DNA of 64,000 nucleotides. Origin: Gymnopus androsaceus JB14 (Eukaryota > Basidiomycota > Agaricomycetes > Agaricales > Omphalotaceae). The notes beneath the pieces are model-generated. The model ran no database searches. It was not told the origin of the DNA and saw nothing but the letters and a program-made list of their open reading frames with translations. Numbering within the stretch: position 1 is the first letter of the stretch; each line of letters begins with the position of its first letter. Below are positions 46,053 through 57,248 of the stretch, in pieces. The stretch is taken from assembly GCA_009733575.1 (NCBI GenBank), contig ML769405.1, positions 246,919 through 310,918 on the forward strand, given 5' to 3'. A program made the position numbers and the translations under genes.

Positions 46053-49000
46053 TTAGATGCTGACAACAATGAACGGGACCTCTACGTCTTCGCCTTCCTC
46101 GTCAGACACCATAACCTCGACAATAAAGTCTTTCGTGTGAGGAGAAAGAGGCTTCTTGCTGACATGTTCTACGAGTTTGCTGAACTTCATGGGCATGCGC
46201 TCCTCGCTCTATCAAATTATGCTGTTAGTTACTTTAGTCTTCAAGGTTGAATCTAACGCACCTTCTTCTTTCCGACGAACGAGCTCCAAAGCATGCTCAC
46301 ACCCTGACTGACCATTGAAACATCAAGCTTGTGTTCTTTCTGGAACCAGTTGATAATCTCCCTTAACGTCGGGTCGTTCTTGAACGTGAAACGGTCCCAA
46401 AGCGTCCATTCGGTGGTGCCATACTTGTGCTTGGCAGCAGCGATAGGCTCTGAGAATCCAAAGAATGGCAACGCGATATTCACGAATCCGTTCTTGTAGT
46501 CTTCAAGCTTTCTCTTGCCGTCGATGATCTGGTAGACGCGTTAGGGCGCACAAGCAGAATGAAGAAAACTACACACTTTGTAGAGCTCCAGGCAAGCCAA
46601 GACCAGTCACCAACGATGTGGTTGTAGCAATGGCAGGAATGATCTTTCCGGCAATCTGCTTGGTCGTGTGTCGGTCAGCAGGAGTGATGCTGTAGTTCGT
46701 AGCACGGAGATTGGAGGCGGCAGTGATAAAGTCGATATGGTGGTTGGTGTCATCGTCTTTCTCAAACTCTACAGGGTTCAAGCGATACCCAGCCAACGAG
46801 GAAGGGGCAGGAAGCTTGGCGATGAGCTCTGCAAGATCGGCTGCGTATAAAATATGTAAGTAAAAAACAGTTATGGATAGATCAAGCGTTCATTACCACT
46901 TTCACTCGCTGCGTCGTTCGCAACGGGCTCGCTGTCGCTGATTTGAACCTTCACACCACTTCTGGGGGTAAACTCAGGAACGATAACTGAGTCAGCCACT
47001 TTGCGATAGATGCTTGGGTCAGTTTCGCCTTTGAGGCCGTAGTTGTAAGCGTGGAGATTAGCGGCGGCGATCACGTATGAGAGATGAAGAGGCTGGAAAA
47101 CGTTCAGAAACTACGCTTGGGTGAGATAAGACCAATCACTCACGTCGCTCGAGTTGAAAGTAATGGGATCCGGTGCTCGTTTAGGACCACTCCAGAACGG
47201 CTGACCATTGTTGGTTGTTGCGTCCTTTGGAAGACTGAAAAGTAGTTGACGGATTTCGTTGTTGTACTTCTCCTCAAATTGGAGACGAGCCCAGACGATA
47301 CATTCTTCGAAAGTTAAAGGCTTGTTGGTGACCAGATAAGAAACAAGTTGTTCTATCTGCAGCTTCTGATTTCCAGCGTATTTGAATGTGGTCTCAAGAT
47401 AGTCGGGCTCAGAAAGGTAGGAGTTGACAGCCTCAGCGGGAGTCACGAAAAGATCCTTAAACGCCTCTCGACTCCACTGAGCACCAGTTAGCACATCGAA
47501 CTTGATAGAATAATAGAGCACACCTCAATGGTATGGGCAATCGCGTTGGGGAAGTTCTTGATTGTGCAACTAGGCGTCTCTTTTTCAGGAGGGTCCTGCG
47601 ACGAGGCATACGATTCCGTTAGGTGGGGAATTACAACTTGAACGTTCCCTTTCGTTCCTAAGGTGCCAGAGTCTATCAATGGCTTCTCGTAGAACACACA
47701 TCGTTGATCCATGTAAAGACCTAAAGTGATACATCTGTCAACAGGCTATTCTCCCATTAGGACACAAAACTTACGGGCTTTGACGTTATCCAGAGCGTTT
47801 GTTACACCATCGATGTTATTGAAGAACTCATCGTTGTATATGCCTAAAGCGAATGATGAGTAACCCTCTCAGATATAGATTCTTGTTGAGAATTCACCTT
47901 CGGTGTCGTGACCGACAGCGTCCTGCTTAGTGGTAATCTTCCCGGTCAAATCCTTGTTCATAACTGAAACGGCCATGGCAGCGACCTCAGCCTTGAAATG
48001 ACCCAAATCTTTCGGCCTGAACAAGAACTGTCTATTGAGATTACTCTTCTCGATGGTGTCCAAATCGGTAACCTGAATCGCGCCTTTAGGACCGGTGGCT
48101 ATTCCCATCATACTCCAGTTCTTGAGCATTTCACAACCAATGGCACCAGATCCGACCAAGAACTGACGATGGTTGGAAATCTTCTCCTGGAAAGTCTTGC
48201 CAAAGACGGCGACTGATCCATCATACCGAGAACCTGTAGGCTGGCACTCACTCTCGGATGGAAGGGCGTCGGGAAGAGATTCGAGAGAGTCGAAATACAT
48301 ATGCTGCTGCATAGGATGGAATTTGGCGGAGCATGCCTTGAGAACTTCCTGAGCGACAAAGGCACCAATAACAGCTATGACTGGGGACAGGTCACCGGTT
48401 GCCTGATAGGCAAGTTGAGTGATGACCTTCTCGTCGGCGTCGGCGTCGATTTTTTTGGCGATCGCTACAACTGCATCGGCGTCCTGGGCATTACGAGGTT
48501 TGGGGAAGCTGTTTGTGTTGCGCGTGGAATTCAGAAAGCGCCTGGAAACCTGCGTGAAGCGATGCAGGACGGTCAAACTTGGCGAAATCGGTAATGAAGA
48601 ACTCGGGGCTTTGCAGAGACTCTCTGAGCGATTTCTACATCATATATTCAGATAAGTAAATTAAGAACGGACACCAACGAATAAAAGCTTACGAATTCGA
48701 GAATCTTGGGCATCTTTACTTGAGTGAAGATTCCTCCTCGTATATAATCTCCGAGGCCTGTCGTGTCACCGATTGTGAACGTGTAGGGACCTTTGACTGA
48801 TACTTTGCGTGGCTCGCAACCATTTAGCTCGGTCATTCCTTGAACTTCTGAGAACGTTACGAAATCTCCATCCTCAAGACCGTGTCGCGTCTCGTCCAGG
48901 CATGTGACGAGACCTTCTCCATCCTGTAAAAGACGATGAGTGGCGATAGATGATTATAGCCGTTCATGACAAACCTTGTCAACAGACACGACCATGCCGG

Positions 49001-49870
49001 TCAAGGGTTGTTCTCCAGTAGGATCGACACAGGTAAATTTGGAACCGAAATCATTGAAGACGGAACTGTAAAGGATTCAGTCAAGGCAAGCAGACGAGTT
49101 GAGTCGAAATGTACCCAAATAAACCGCGCGTTTCAGTGGCGATGAACGGTATACTATTCTGATGAGTCCAGTCGTTTATTTCAAGTTGTTTGGCGTATGA
49201 TGCATTACACAGCACAACCGCCTATAATATTGAGATCAGACCATATCGCCCGCCCGCAAGTGACTCAAAAACGCACTTGGAAACCTTTCACAAGATCAAC
49301 GGTGATATCCTGCCCAGCCTGTCCACCTAGGTTGCGCACCGGAACATAGGCGTTGAGTTCTGCCAATCTAGGGACTGTGACTTCTGCGCGAGGTTTTCCG
49401 ACATCTTCTTCTCGCAAAAAGAACTAGGGGATCATCAGCCCAATCGTGTCGTTGCTAGCTACAATTGTACTCACCTGAGAACTTAGATCCTGAATCTTAA
49501 CTGGTTCTGGGTCATAGATAGTGACGGATTTTACGCCAGCAAGAACGAGATCCTTTGCTGTAAGGAAATTAGTGGCAGTTTGACGAAATTAATGATAAAG
49601 GACGCGACCTATCTCGACACCCAAACCCTGCATCCCAACGATGAGGACATTTGAAGCTGCCATTCTCTTCATGGCTAGATCGAGAATTAGCTTGGAGGCC
49701 ATATGAGACTATAACCATACCTTCGTGTCCCAGCACGTAGCTAGAAGAGCAAAAGGTCAGATCAAGAAAGTACATCCAGGAAAATCTACGCACAGTTGAC
49801 GTGAATACAGGCCTTCATCGATAGCCGTCTCGTCGATGTCCATGCTGTCAGCAGCTGGCAAGTTGCTCAT
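46053..49870 (-). CDS. UBA1: ubiquitin-activating enzyme E1, two single-base indels
   Basis: E1 activates ubiquitin by adenylation and passes it to its own cysteine. It is essential in fungi. The start at 49870 ([14 protein letters not shown]) is followed by EGLYSRQL, the usual beginning. Many exons follow, with the inactive adenylation repeat ([18 protein letters not shown], partly in the second exon), the active one ([20 protein letters not shown]), [18 protein letters not shown], and the catalytic-cysteine motif [10 protein letters not shown]. The C-terminal ubiquitin-fold part ends near VPFIVVSI, with the stop at 46053-46055. Two breaks are visible: CCCC where CCC is expected near 48502-48505 (before PRNAQDADA), and an extra G near 46597 (before CLELYK). 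Because the gene is essential and otherwise complete, these are most likely sequence errors. Confidence 0.9.
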
Positions 49871-50210
49871 TGTGTTTAGTGTATGTAGTGAATATGAAAG
49901 TAGTGGAAGGAAATGAAGAGAAAGAGGAACAGCTCGCGTCACAGCCCGCTTCACGTGCGCCCTTAGTCAAAATCGAAGGCCATCGAAGCTTCGAGCTCGG
50001 CGAACTTGCGTCCTACCGATGGTATTATAATGCTTATGTCCTCACGACTGCTCCGACTTTGAGCGCAGATTAGAGAGTGCGCGTGCTCCGACGCGACTTC
50101 GGACTCATCGATTATAGACCCTACTTCCAGATTCAATTTCTATGCTACAATAATGCTAATAAATACAGTAAGCCATTAGGATATATCGTAACGAATAATG
50201 TAAATGTAAT
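49871..50210. promoter_or_regulatory. UBA1 promoter region / 3' flank of second cyclin gene
   Basis: This 340 bp lies between the UBA1 start and the downstream end of the next minus-strand gene. No specific element can be named with confidence. Confidence 0.35.
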
Positions 50211-51822
50211 CTAAAAGTACACTGATGAACCCCTTTGAAAGTCGTAAACGCGCCAGGAAGATTTGAGGAAGATCGGAGTAATAGATGGATCGTCGTCACC
50301 GTGTTCGACTGCAGCGCACACTGATGATGGTTGATTGCCTCTGGTGACAAAATCGTGAAGGGCTCGCATGTCTTGACGGGTCCAAGGAAAGTCGGCGGGA
50401 ATACTCAGAGCTTGTGTTGAGACGAAAGAGTGATCTGAATCGCTCTCCGTTTTGAAAGGATACGATGGCCCAGGAGCACAACCGATCACTTTTGCTGGTC
50501 GATAAACGATTTCGTCTTCAGAACAACACAATTCGGCGGTAGGTGAAGTCCACTCTGAAGTTTCATCCAGTGAAATGTCAGGATGGACAGACACCAAATC
50601 GACAGGAATGCCGACAAGCAAAGCGCGTTCCAGGGAACGTAAAGGTACCAGCAAACTGGGTGAAGCACGTCCCCAGGAAGGACTCATAAAGGGTGCGGCT
50701 GCAGGCGACTCAGCTGAAGATTTTCTTCCTAGCTCATACTGCGCTGCACCAATGAGTTTAGCAACAGTCACATAACCCGAGTTTTTGCAGTGGGAAAGAC
50801 TATGCGCATGAAGGTTTTCCAGCCAGAAGTACCAGTCTGAGGACGAGACCGATATATTCCAGTCCAACACAGACAAAGCATAGCGCTCTGTGTCCTTGAC
50901 TTGAGCAACAGACATGGACATGAAATCGGACCTGGAAACAAATTTCAGTGAGATTCTTAAGAAACGACAACTGAGAACTGACCAGCAGGTACGATATTTC
51001 CTAGGATTTGCGCGCTTCCGTCTCCAGAACTCTTCATCTGAATCGGAGATAGTGCTAGCGATACCATGCGTAAAATCATCGAGCCATTTGAACGCGAACA
51101 TTAGCGCGACACATAACGCTCTGAAGACAACTTTGGCACAGTCAAGGTCGCAGTATCGTTGAAGATCCAGGTGATATGGGAATAGCTTTCTCAGATAGAG
51201 CAGAGCGAGAAAAAGCATCGAGCTGGGTGGATTGATACAAGAGCTCAGCAAAGATCTAATTTCGGCTCTCAGCTCCTTCAGCAGGATTGCCTTGCCAGAT
51301 TCTGGAAACGAATGTGAGATCCATGTGATAGCTACAACACGAAGCAACACGAAGAACTCACCTGGCCGCTCGTCCAAGAGTGCGTCGTATAGATAATTAG
51401 CTAACCATTGCGCCAGCACTCTGAACCTCCAACGGCGAATGACATGGAGGTCGCGGAGCCTCCACTCGATTAGCCTCGTCCTGGAGCCATTCAGCTCTAG
51501 ATCGCCATGCTTCTTTCTCTAGATCTGCCTTGTTTAAATATGCGTCAAGAGAGACCCGAACACGCTTTGAGGGTCTGTATGACTTGCCGTCGATGAACGA
51601 GCGACGAGCGGGTGCGGATTCGTGAGGGTAAGGTGACTTCTTGTAAGACTTGCGGATTCCGCGAGTAACATGACCCCCGCGTTCACGTCTGCTGAGTGTA
51701 TCACAAGCGATTTGTGAAATCACGTCGGTACTTGTAGTAGTGAAAGTTTGGTAAGGGGCAGGATTGAGTAGAGAGGATATGGAAGCTTTGCTTGCGATAT
51801 CTGGGCATGCTAAGCAAGACAT
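50211..51822 (-). CDS. second cyclin-domain protein (Pcl/Cln-like), one indel
   Basis: Starts MSCLACPDIASKAS at 51822. The N-terminal 130 residues are basic and Ser-rich (SYRPSKRVRVSLDAYL). The cyclin-like domain reads LAQWLANYLYDALLDERP, then LFLALLYLRKLFPYHLDLQ, then LCVALMFAFKWLDDFT, then YALSVLDWNISVSSSDWYFWL. Two introns lie inside it: about 51361-51301, and a second one just before SDFMSMSVAQVKDTERYAL. The C-terminus is Ser/Pro-rich, possibly a degradation-prone tail. The frame breaks by one base at about 51420, between SPLEVQ and VLAQWLANYL. It is unrelated in sequence to the cyclin at 42.7 kb apart from the fold, so the two are not a recent tandem pair. Confidence 0.7.
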
Positions 51823-52400
51823 GGGGGGTCAATATAGCTAACTGAAGGCATCAAACCCGCGTTTTAAGGCAAAAGCCATGATGCGTAGAACAAAGCCCTT
51901 CAAGTTGCCAAAAAGCCACAGGGCCATCACGGAAAGGCCAGAGGCCAAAGTCAATTATGGAAAAGAAAGCAAGAATAGAAACGAGGCCCTAAGCAAGAAT
52001 CAGACAACGAGGCGAAGGTCAAGGCGAAGGTCAAAGCAAGTCGAAAGGTCCATTATTCCTCGGTGATAGATAGATAGCCGGCTCCGGTGCCAGAGTTCAA
52101 TTCCGACCCACACCTCACACGTTGTATGTACTACCAGAGCACTCAAGGTCAATATCCGAGGCCAAAGGCCAAAGACGTCCTTTGTGTGTATGATTATTCG
52201 TCCAAATTGCCATTCATTCTTCCAACATTCTTCTCACAATATTTACTAGACCACAAAAATTGTCTTTTTCGAGTATGATTCCTTCTTGCCATATTCTTAC
52301 AGGCGCGCTCTAAATCATAATGAAACCAGGGTTCAAGACTCGAATCGGACGTATGTACTACTTTGGTTTCTTTTTCAGCGGGATTTTACATGTGCTACAG
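51823..52400. other. gene-free stretch
   Basis: A basic open frame (51878-52066) rich in Arg and Lys is probably due to AAGGTCAAGGCGAAGG-like short repeats. No gene is supported. Confidence 0.35.
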
Positions 52401-52574
52401 TTTAGCAACCTTTTGGAGCATAAAAAAGACTCGGACGAACGCGAGTTCCTCAACTACATTATTAGTTATGGTAACCAACATCCTCAAGCTAGGAAAGACG
52501 ATAGAGATGCACGTATAATTCGATCATCTGTGCGAAGACTCGCGCAAGTCTGCTACACCTCAGGAAAGATTTAA
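52401..52574 (+). pseudogene. tandem-family copy i: single exon fragment
   Basis: One exon reads DSDEREFLNYIISYGNQHP and then ARIIRSSVRRLAQVCY, clearly homologous to the copy at 55085 (DEREFFEHIIHFGSQ, VIRAAMRTLAKICY). It stops at TAA after 58 codons. The rest of the copy is not recognisable downstream to 53.2 kb. Confidence 0.55.
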
Positions 52575-53527
52575 TGGCTAGCTAACAAAGCAAAATCCCG
52601 ATGACCCTTGGATAACCTTATCTACGTGTTACACTGGGCTCGGAGGTCGGGGAAAGAAAACTAAGTATTGTACGTTTTTATCAGGCCTCCTAATAGTTAC
52701 TTACTGAGGACTATGTAGGCGAGATGAAGACATCCGATATCGTGAACAGGGTTGCTAAAGCTGATGTCATTGTCACCCAGCATTTCCGCCGAAGGTTGAT
52801 TCCGTTTTCCATGCCTTGAAAGACGTTGCAGCTAAAACCCAGGGTGGGCCGAGCCAATTAAAATGTGGTCTCTGGGATCTCCATCTTGGCGGTTCACTGA
52901 CAATTCCACTCACCAAAGTCGTTGGGTTTCAATGTGGATATTAAGAACTCCAACTTTGCTATCAAGATGGTTCTTACAGCGCTAACTACAGCGAGCTCTA
53001 GTTTCCTGACAGGAAATGTACGGATTATATAAATACATATCAGCAGTTTCTTTTGCCGTACATTCATTAAAGTTTTGGACGGTGACATGGAAGAGACAAT
53101 CCCTGTCAAAGGTTCCGCTCGTAGAGTTTGCGTAGTTGTTCAAGACGGTTACGCATTACGACTACGCTCTTTTGAGGTTGCATGAGTACTTCAGACAAGA
53201 TCTAGAGCAAAGTGGATGAGTACTTTAACCTGGTATGATTCGTTATCAGCTCACGGTCCACATTGTAGTAAGTCGAGCCTATAAGTAGTGTGTTTGAATA
53301 GTGATATTGATGCAAATGCATTTTCCAAAGTCATCGCACTCTGCGTCTGGTAGCAGGTAGTAACTAGTAGCCATCTAAGGCGTAGAGTTGCTTTCGTTCC
53401 TGTAGGATGAACTTGGCTGAAGCGCGCAATGGGCACGGGTGCAAAAAAAAAAAAAACAAAAAAACAATAACTCCGCTCAAAGCTTGACATGATACAACAC
53501 CGCGGCCATCCTTTCCAATCTTCACTC

Positions 53528-54170
53528 ATGTCTTCCGAAGAAGGTTCTCCAGCCCGTCTAATTTCTACTGGAAACACTGCAGCCTTGTGCGTATAATTCA
53601 GATCCGATCCCACCATCTTACGAATACCGTGACGGACAATACCTACCGTAGTAGACCATCTTCAAGGCCAGGTTCACTCGCTGATGTCCCAAAGTGCGTA
53701 TAGTTCATCCAAACGTGCCATCGTTTCTCACAAGTCGTATTCATAGTTTAAGAAATCCCAAAGTCTCTCCTTCAACTGAGTATGATTCTTTCCAGCTACC
53801 TACGATTGATCGAGACGCATATTTCCGACTCAGATGTACGCCAACGAAATTACATGGACGACTGGGTGAATCAAGCTGAGATTTTCCGGCAAAAGTCCAC
53901 CCCAATCGCCTCGTGCTCGAAAACGGTGTATCCTGTCAAGGCGATGTATGTGGTTCTCTCCTTTCTTTGAATTTTGTTACAGGCCAGTCAGCTTTCAAAA
54001 CCTCCAGAGGCTGAACAAGATTTCTCATCGAGTCTGGACCTCAGGAGCCAACTCTCTTATTAAAAGCTGACGACGAACTTGAAGCACGCGTCATCCGTTC
54101 TTCGATGCGCACACTGGCTTGGGTTTTCTATAGATTCGGCAATGTCACAAAGGACACAAAAGAGGTCTGA
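53528..54170 (+). pseudogene. tandem-family copy ii: degenerate 5' half
   Basis: The first exon (MSSEEGSPARLISTGN) matches MSFDDGLPARVISMPAS of copy iii. Later pieces match too: GTTCACTCGCTGATGTCCC against GTTCACTCGGCGACGTATTC, and ELEARVIRSSMRTLAWVFYRF then GNVTKDTKE ending in TGA at 54170. Phase breaks lie between them. It lacks the nuclease-like second half. Confidence 0.55.
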
Positions 54171-54652
54171 CTGTTTGCGGATAATTCTAATGCTTGCGTA
54201 GTTCTTCAAGGTAGTTGCGCACGATTACGCTCTTGAAATGCCAGGTTTGAGGCTGCATCATGGTAAAAGTGAAAGTACTCTAAAATTCTAATGTATTAAA
54301 CATTGCGGGACTCTCACAGCCTGTATTTTCGCGACGCCGAGGCTGGGATTTTCGGCGTCGAATGGGTGTTAGTGTCCACTGCGACAGACTGCGACTCAAA
54401 GAACAGTGGACGCTCCGTTTCCGTTACCGAGTCCCGGCTGACGCTGAAAATCCTAGCCACAATAATAACGGAAGATGTAAAACTAATTGGAAGGTGTGAT
54501 AAATTGGTATTTTACAGAAGAAATACAAATTTTAGACTATCTACTTTCACAAAAACTGAGTACTGAGCAGGTTCAGTACGGTACGGTACGTTTTGATGTA
54601 AGAGTAAGCCGAGAAATAACATCAAAGTGTCACGTGATACGACGCTTTCTCT

Positions 54653-56399
54653 ATGTCGTTCGATGATGGCCTTCCTGCGCGTGTAATTTCAATGCCAGCC
54701 TCAAGGGCAGGTTCAGGTTCAGGTTCACTCGGCGACGTATTCATCCCAAAGAGGTGCGTATAGTTCATCCAAACATGCGATCGTTTGTCATCATAGTCCC
54801 GCCAGAGTTGCACCCTTCGAGTATGATTCTCTAGTTGGCTACGATTGATCTACGATTGATCTAGACATATCTTCCTAACTCAGATGCGCAGGCACCAAAA
54901 GCAAATGGCAAGACTGGATGTTACAAGCTAGGATTTTGTGTCCGGCCAACATCGACCCTGACTGCAGAGTTTTAATCAAAGAACAAGTCGCAGAGTGGTC
55001 AAAAATAGTTTTTCCTGAAGGGCTACAAGAAGATGTATATATTTCCGTCCATCTGTTTGTCTAGCATTATAATTTTGTTACAGGTCCAACAGCTTTTCAT
55101 GCCTCGAAGAGACGAACGCGAATTTTTCGAACATATTATTCATTTTGGAAGCCAAGACTCTCTGAACAACGACAATGAATCGAAGGTTATTCGCGCTGCG
55201 ATGCGTACGCTGGCCAAAATCTGTTATAAATTTGGCAACGTTACTACAGAAACGAAGGAGGCCAAATTTCGGCAAGCTCTCGACGATCTTCTGGAAATTG
55301 CGTTGGACTATCCTTTTGAAAATGAGCAGTTGTTAGGAGAGCTACTGTATGTTGTCGATTGCTTGTTTGATACTCATCCAATCTCAATTCCCCTAACTAG
55401 TGTCGAGGAACCTATATTCATCAAACCTACACTTGTCGCGACATCTGACGCAAAAGTGGATACACTCTTCATCTTTCGCATCCCAAACAAATTTATTGGC
55501 CCTCTTACAGATGCAGGTTTGGATGAGCTTCGGAAGAGCGAACCTTCAACTCCAGTTTTTGATTTATTTCCCAAGTTGAAAAGACTTCTCATTTCCGGGG
55601 AGTGGACTTCTACTTATCTCCAGCATATTTCACTGGCTATTCTTCCTGGAGAATCTAACAATGCATCCCTTACACACAAAGTAGGACAACTGACAATGTA
55701 TCTCACAACATTGCAGCATCAGCGTAGGGCACTCGGATTCCCCGACAGACCAATGTATGGTCATTCTCTAGGTTCTGATGGTCTGCACATTCTTGTATCC
55801 TACTGGGAGGAAGGCAATATCGTCATACCGACAGAATCAGTTGCTAGTTTCCCCATAGCTGCCAGTGATTTGCGCGCAAGGGCAATCGCCATCTTCCAAT
55901 CATTCCAATTCCTGCGGCGGCTAGTTGCGACAATGAGCGAATTTTTTGAGCAAGATCTGCAGCGGTGGGATGCTCAGGTTGGTGCGAGGAGCTTATCTGA
56001 CCCTAGAAATCAATGGCGGGATCTTATTCCTCCTCTTCCTCGTTTTTCGTCTTCATCATCTTCTCCTCGTCCTCCGCCCTCCAATATGGGTCCTCCTGGT
56101 CCACCTCGTTCTGGCCCTCCCTCGAGTTCGGGCTCAGTTCCCGCGCGCCTTCTCGTCGTGAACCTATACCAGGATTTCGTCTTTCTCATATGTCTCCTTC
56201 GGGAAATGGCAATCAGGCTGGTGAGAAGAGGTTATGGTCAGAAAGGAACTCTGGAGGTCTTTCTGATAGGAAAAGACAGAAGATTTCCGAAGAACTAGGT
56301 GAATGCGAATCTTTGGAATTGTCGAAAGAAAATGTAGAGATTCTGGAAAAAGTCACGGGTGATCACCAGATCTCTATCGAGCTTTGGCGGAAGTTGTAA
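54653..56399 (+). CDS. tandem-family copy iii: uncharacterised gene, nearly complete
   Basis: Starts MSFDDGLPARVISMPAS at 54653. Further exons read KWQDWMLQARILCPANIDPD (about 54900) and, from 55085, VQQLFMPRRDEREFFEHIIHF through a long 400-residue exon. Notable segments are DDLLEIALDYPFENEQLLGEL, HKVGQLTMYLTTLQHQR, then LGSDGLHILVSYWEEGNIV, and a Pro/Ser-rich stretch (SSSSSSPRPPPSNMGPPGPP). The middle 'GQL..Y...QHQ...YG......ILVSYW' layout resembles regions I associate with PD-(D/E)xK-like or FunK1-neighbour domains in mushrooms, but the active-site residues are not clear and I do not assign a function. Near 56140 the frame shifts by one base to REPIPGFRLSHM, which runs to a natural stop at 56399. 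Confidence 0.55.
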
Positions 56400-57248
56400 T
56401 TTTCCTTCCGTACATCCTCAAGGTCTTGTTGCATTATTACTTACACGTCTCATACATACTCTCAAATGTCTTTCTCTACTCTACATTACTGAACCATCAC
56501 CTATGTCACTCTCGCTATCATGTAAGTATATTCATTGTTGTGATTCCGATATTGACATGTATTACAGTTGGCAACAAAACTTGTTGTTCTTAATGTGATG
56601 ATCATGTTCAGTTCTGCATTTGAAGCCAAGCTGAGTGGTATTATGAATGAAGATTAACCTCTCAATAAGTGAAGATATACGAGAATTCAGTGAAGATCTG
56701 ACAAATTTATACAGTTGGTATAAGCAGGTGTCACAATAATGTCATACTTTGCCAAACTGTCAAACTTGGGTTATTATGGTAAATTCTGCTACATTTTTAC
56801 GGTTTCAGTCATATTTTGGCATAATATGATGTACCAACTCTGGGAGTGATGCAGATACTGACAATGACAGCTCACTGCCTCAATTTTCCTGCCAGGTTAC
56901 AGGCCACAAGTATGTACCATCTTCACACTCATGCACCTGTCGCCAATGTCTTGTATCATCTTGGGAGTGACACGCTGTCTGGTTTACATAGTAATATGCA
57001 GCTGAATGGTCATTCAGGGAAATGGTGGCAAGCAGTCCAAAAGCAGGGGGCAAAAAAGGCTCTCAAGGCTTTACCTGCTTTGGAAATTATAATACCTGCC
57101 CAAAAGGGACCTCAGGAAGGCGTTTGGGTCGTTTTTAACGTACATAGAAACCTGTGGGAGCACTCAGGGTTTTTTTTTGTTTTTTTTTGTTTCTTTTTTT
57201 GTCACATGACCATCCCTGTCCAAAATAGCACTTGAGCCCAAAAGCATA
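56400..57248. other. gene-free stretch with T-rich run
   Basis: No gene supported. A GTTTTTTTTT-type run occurs at 57168-57200. It separates tandem copy iii from the first DIRS-like copy. Confidence 0.4.

Noticed and set aside
51878..52066. Arg/Lys-rich 62-codon frame
   Set aside because: Composition follows from purine-rich short repeats. No start context or homology.
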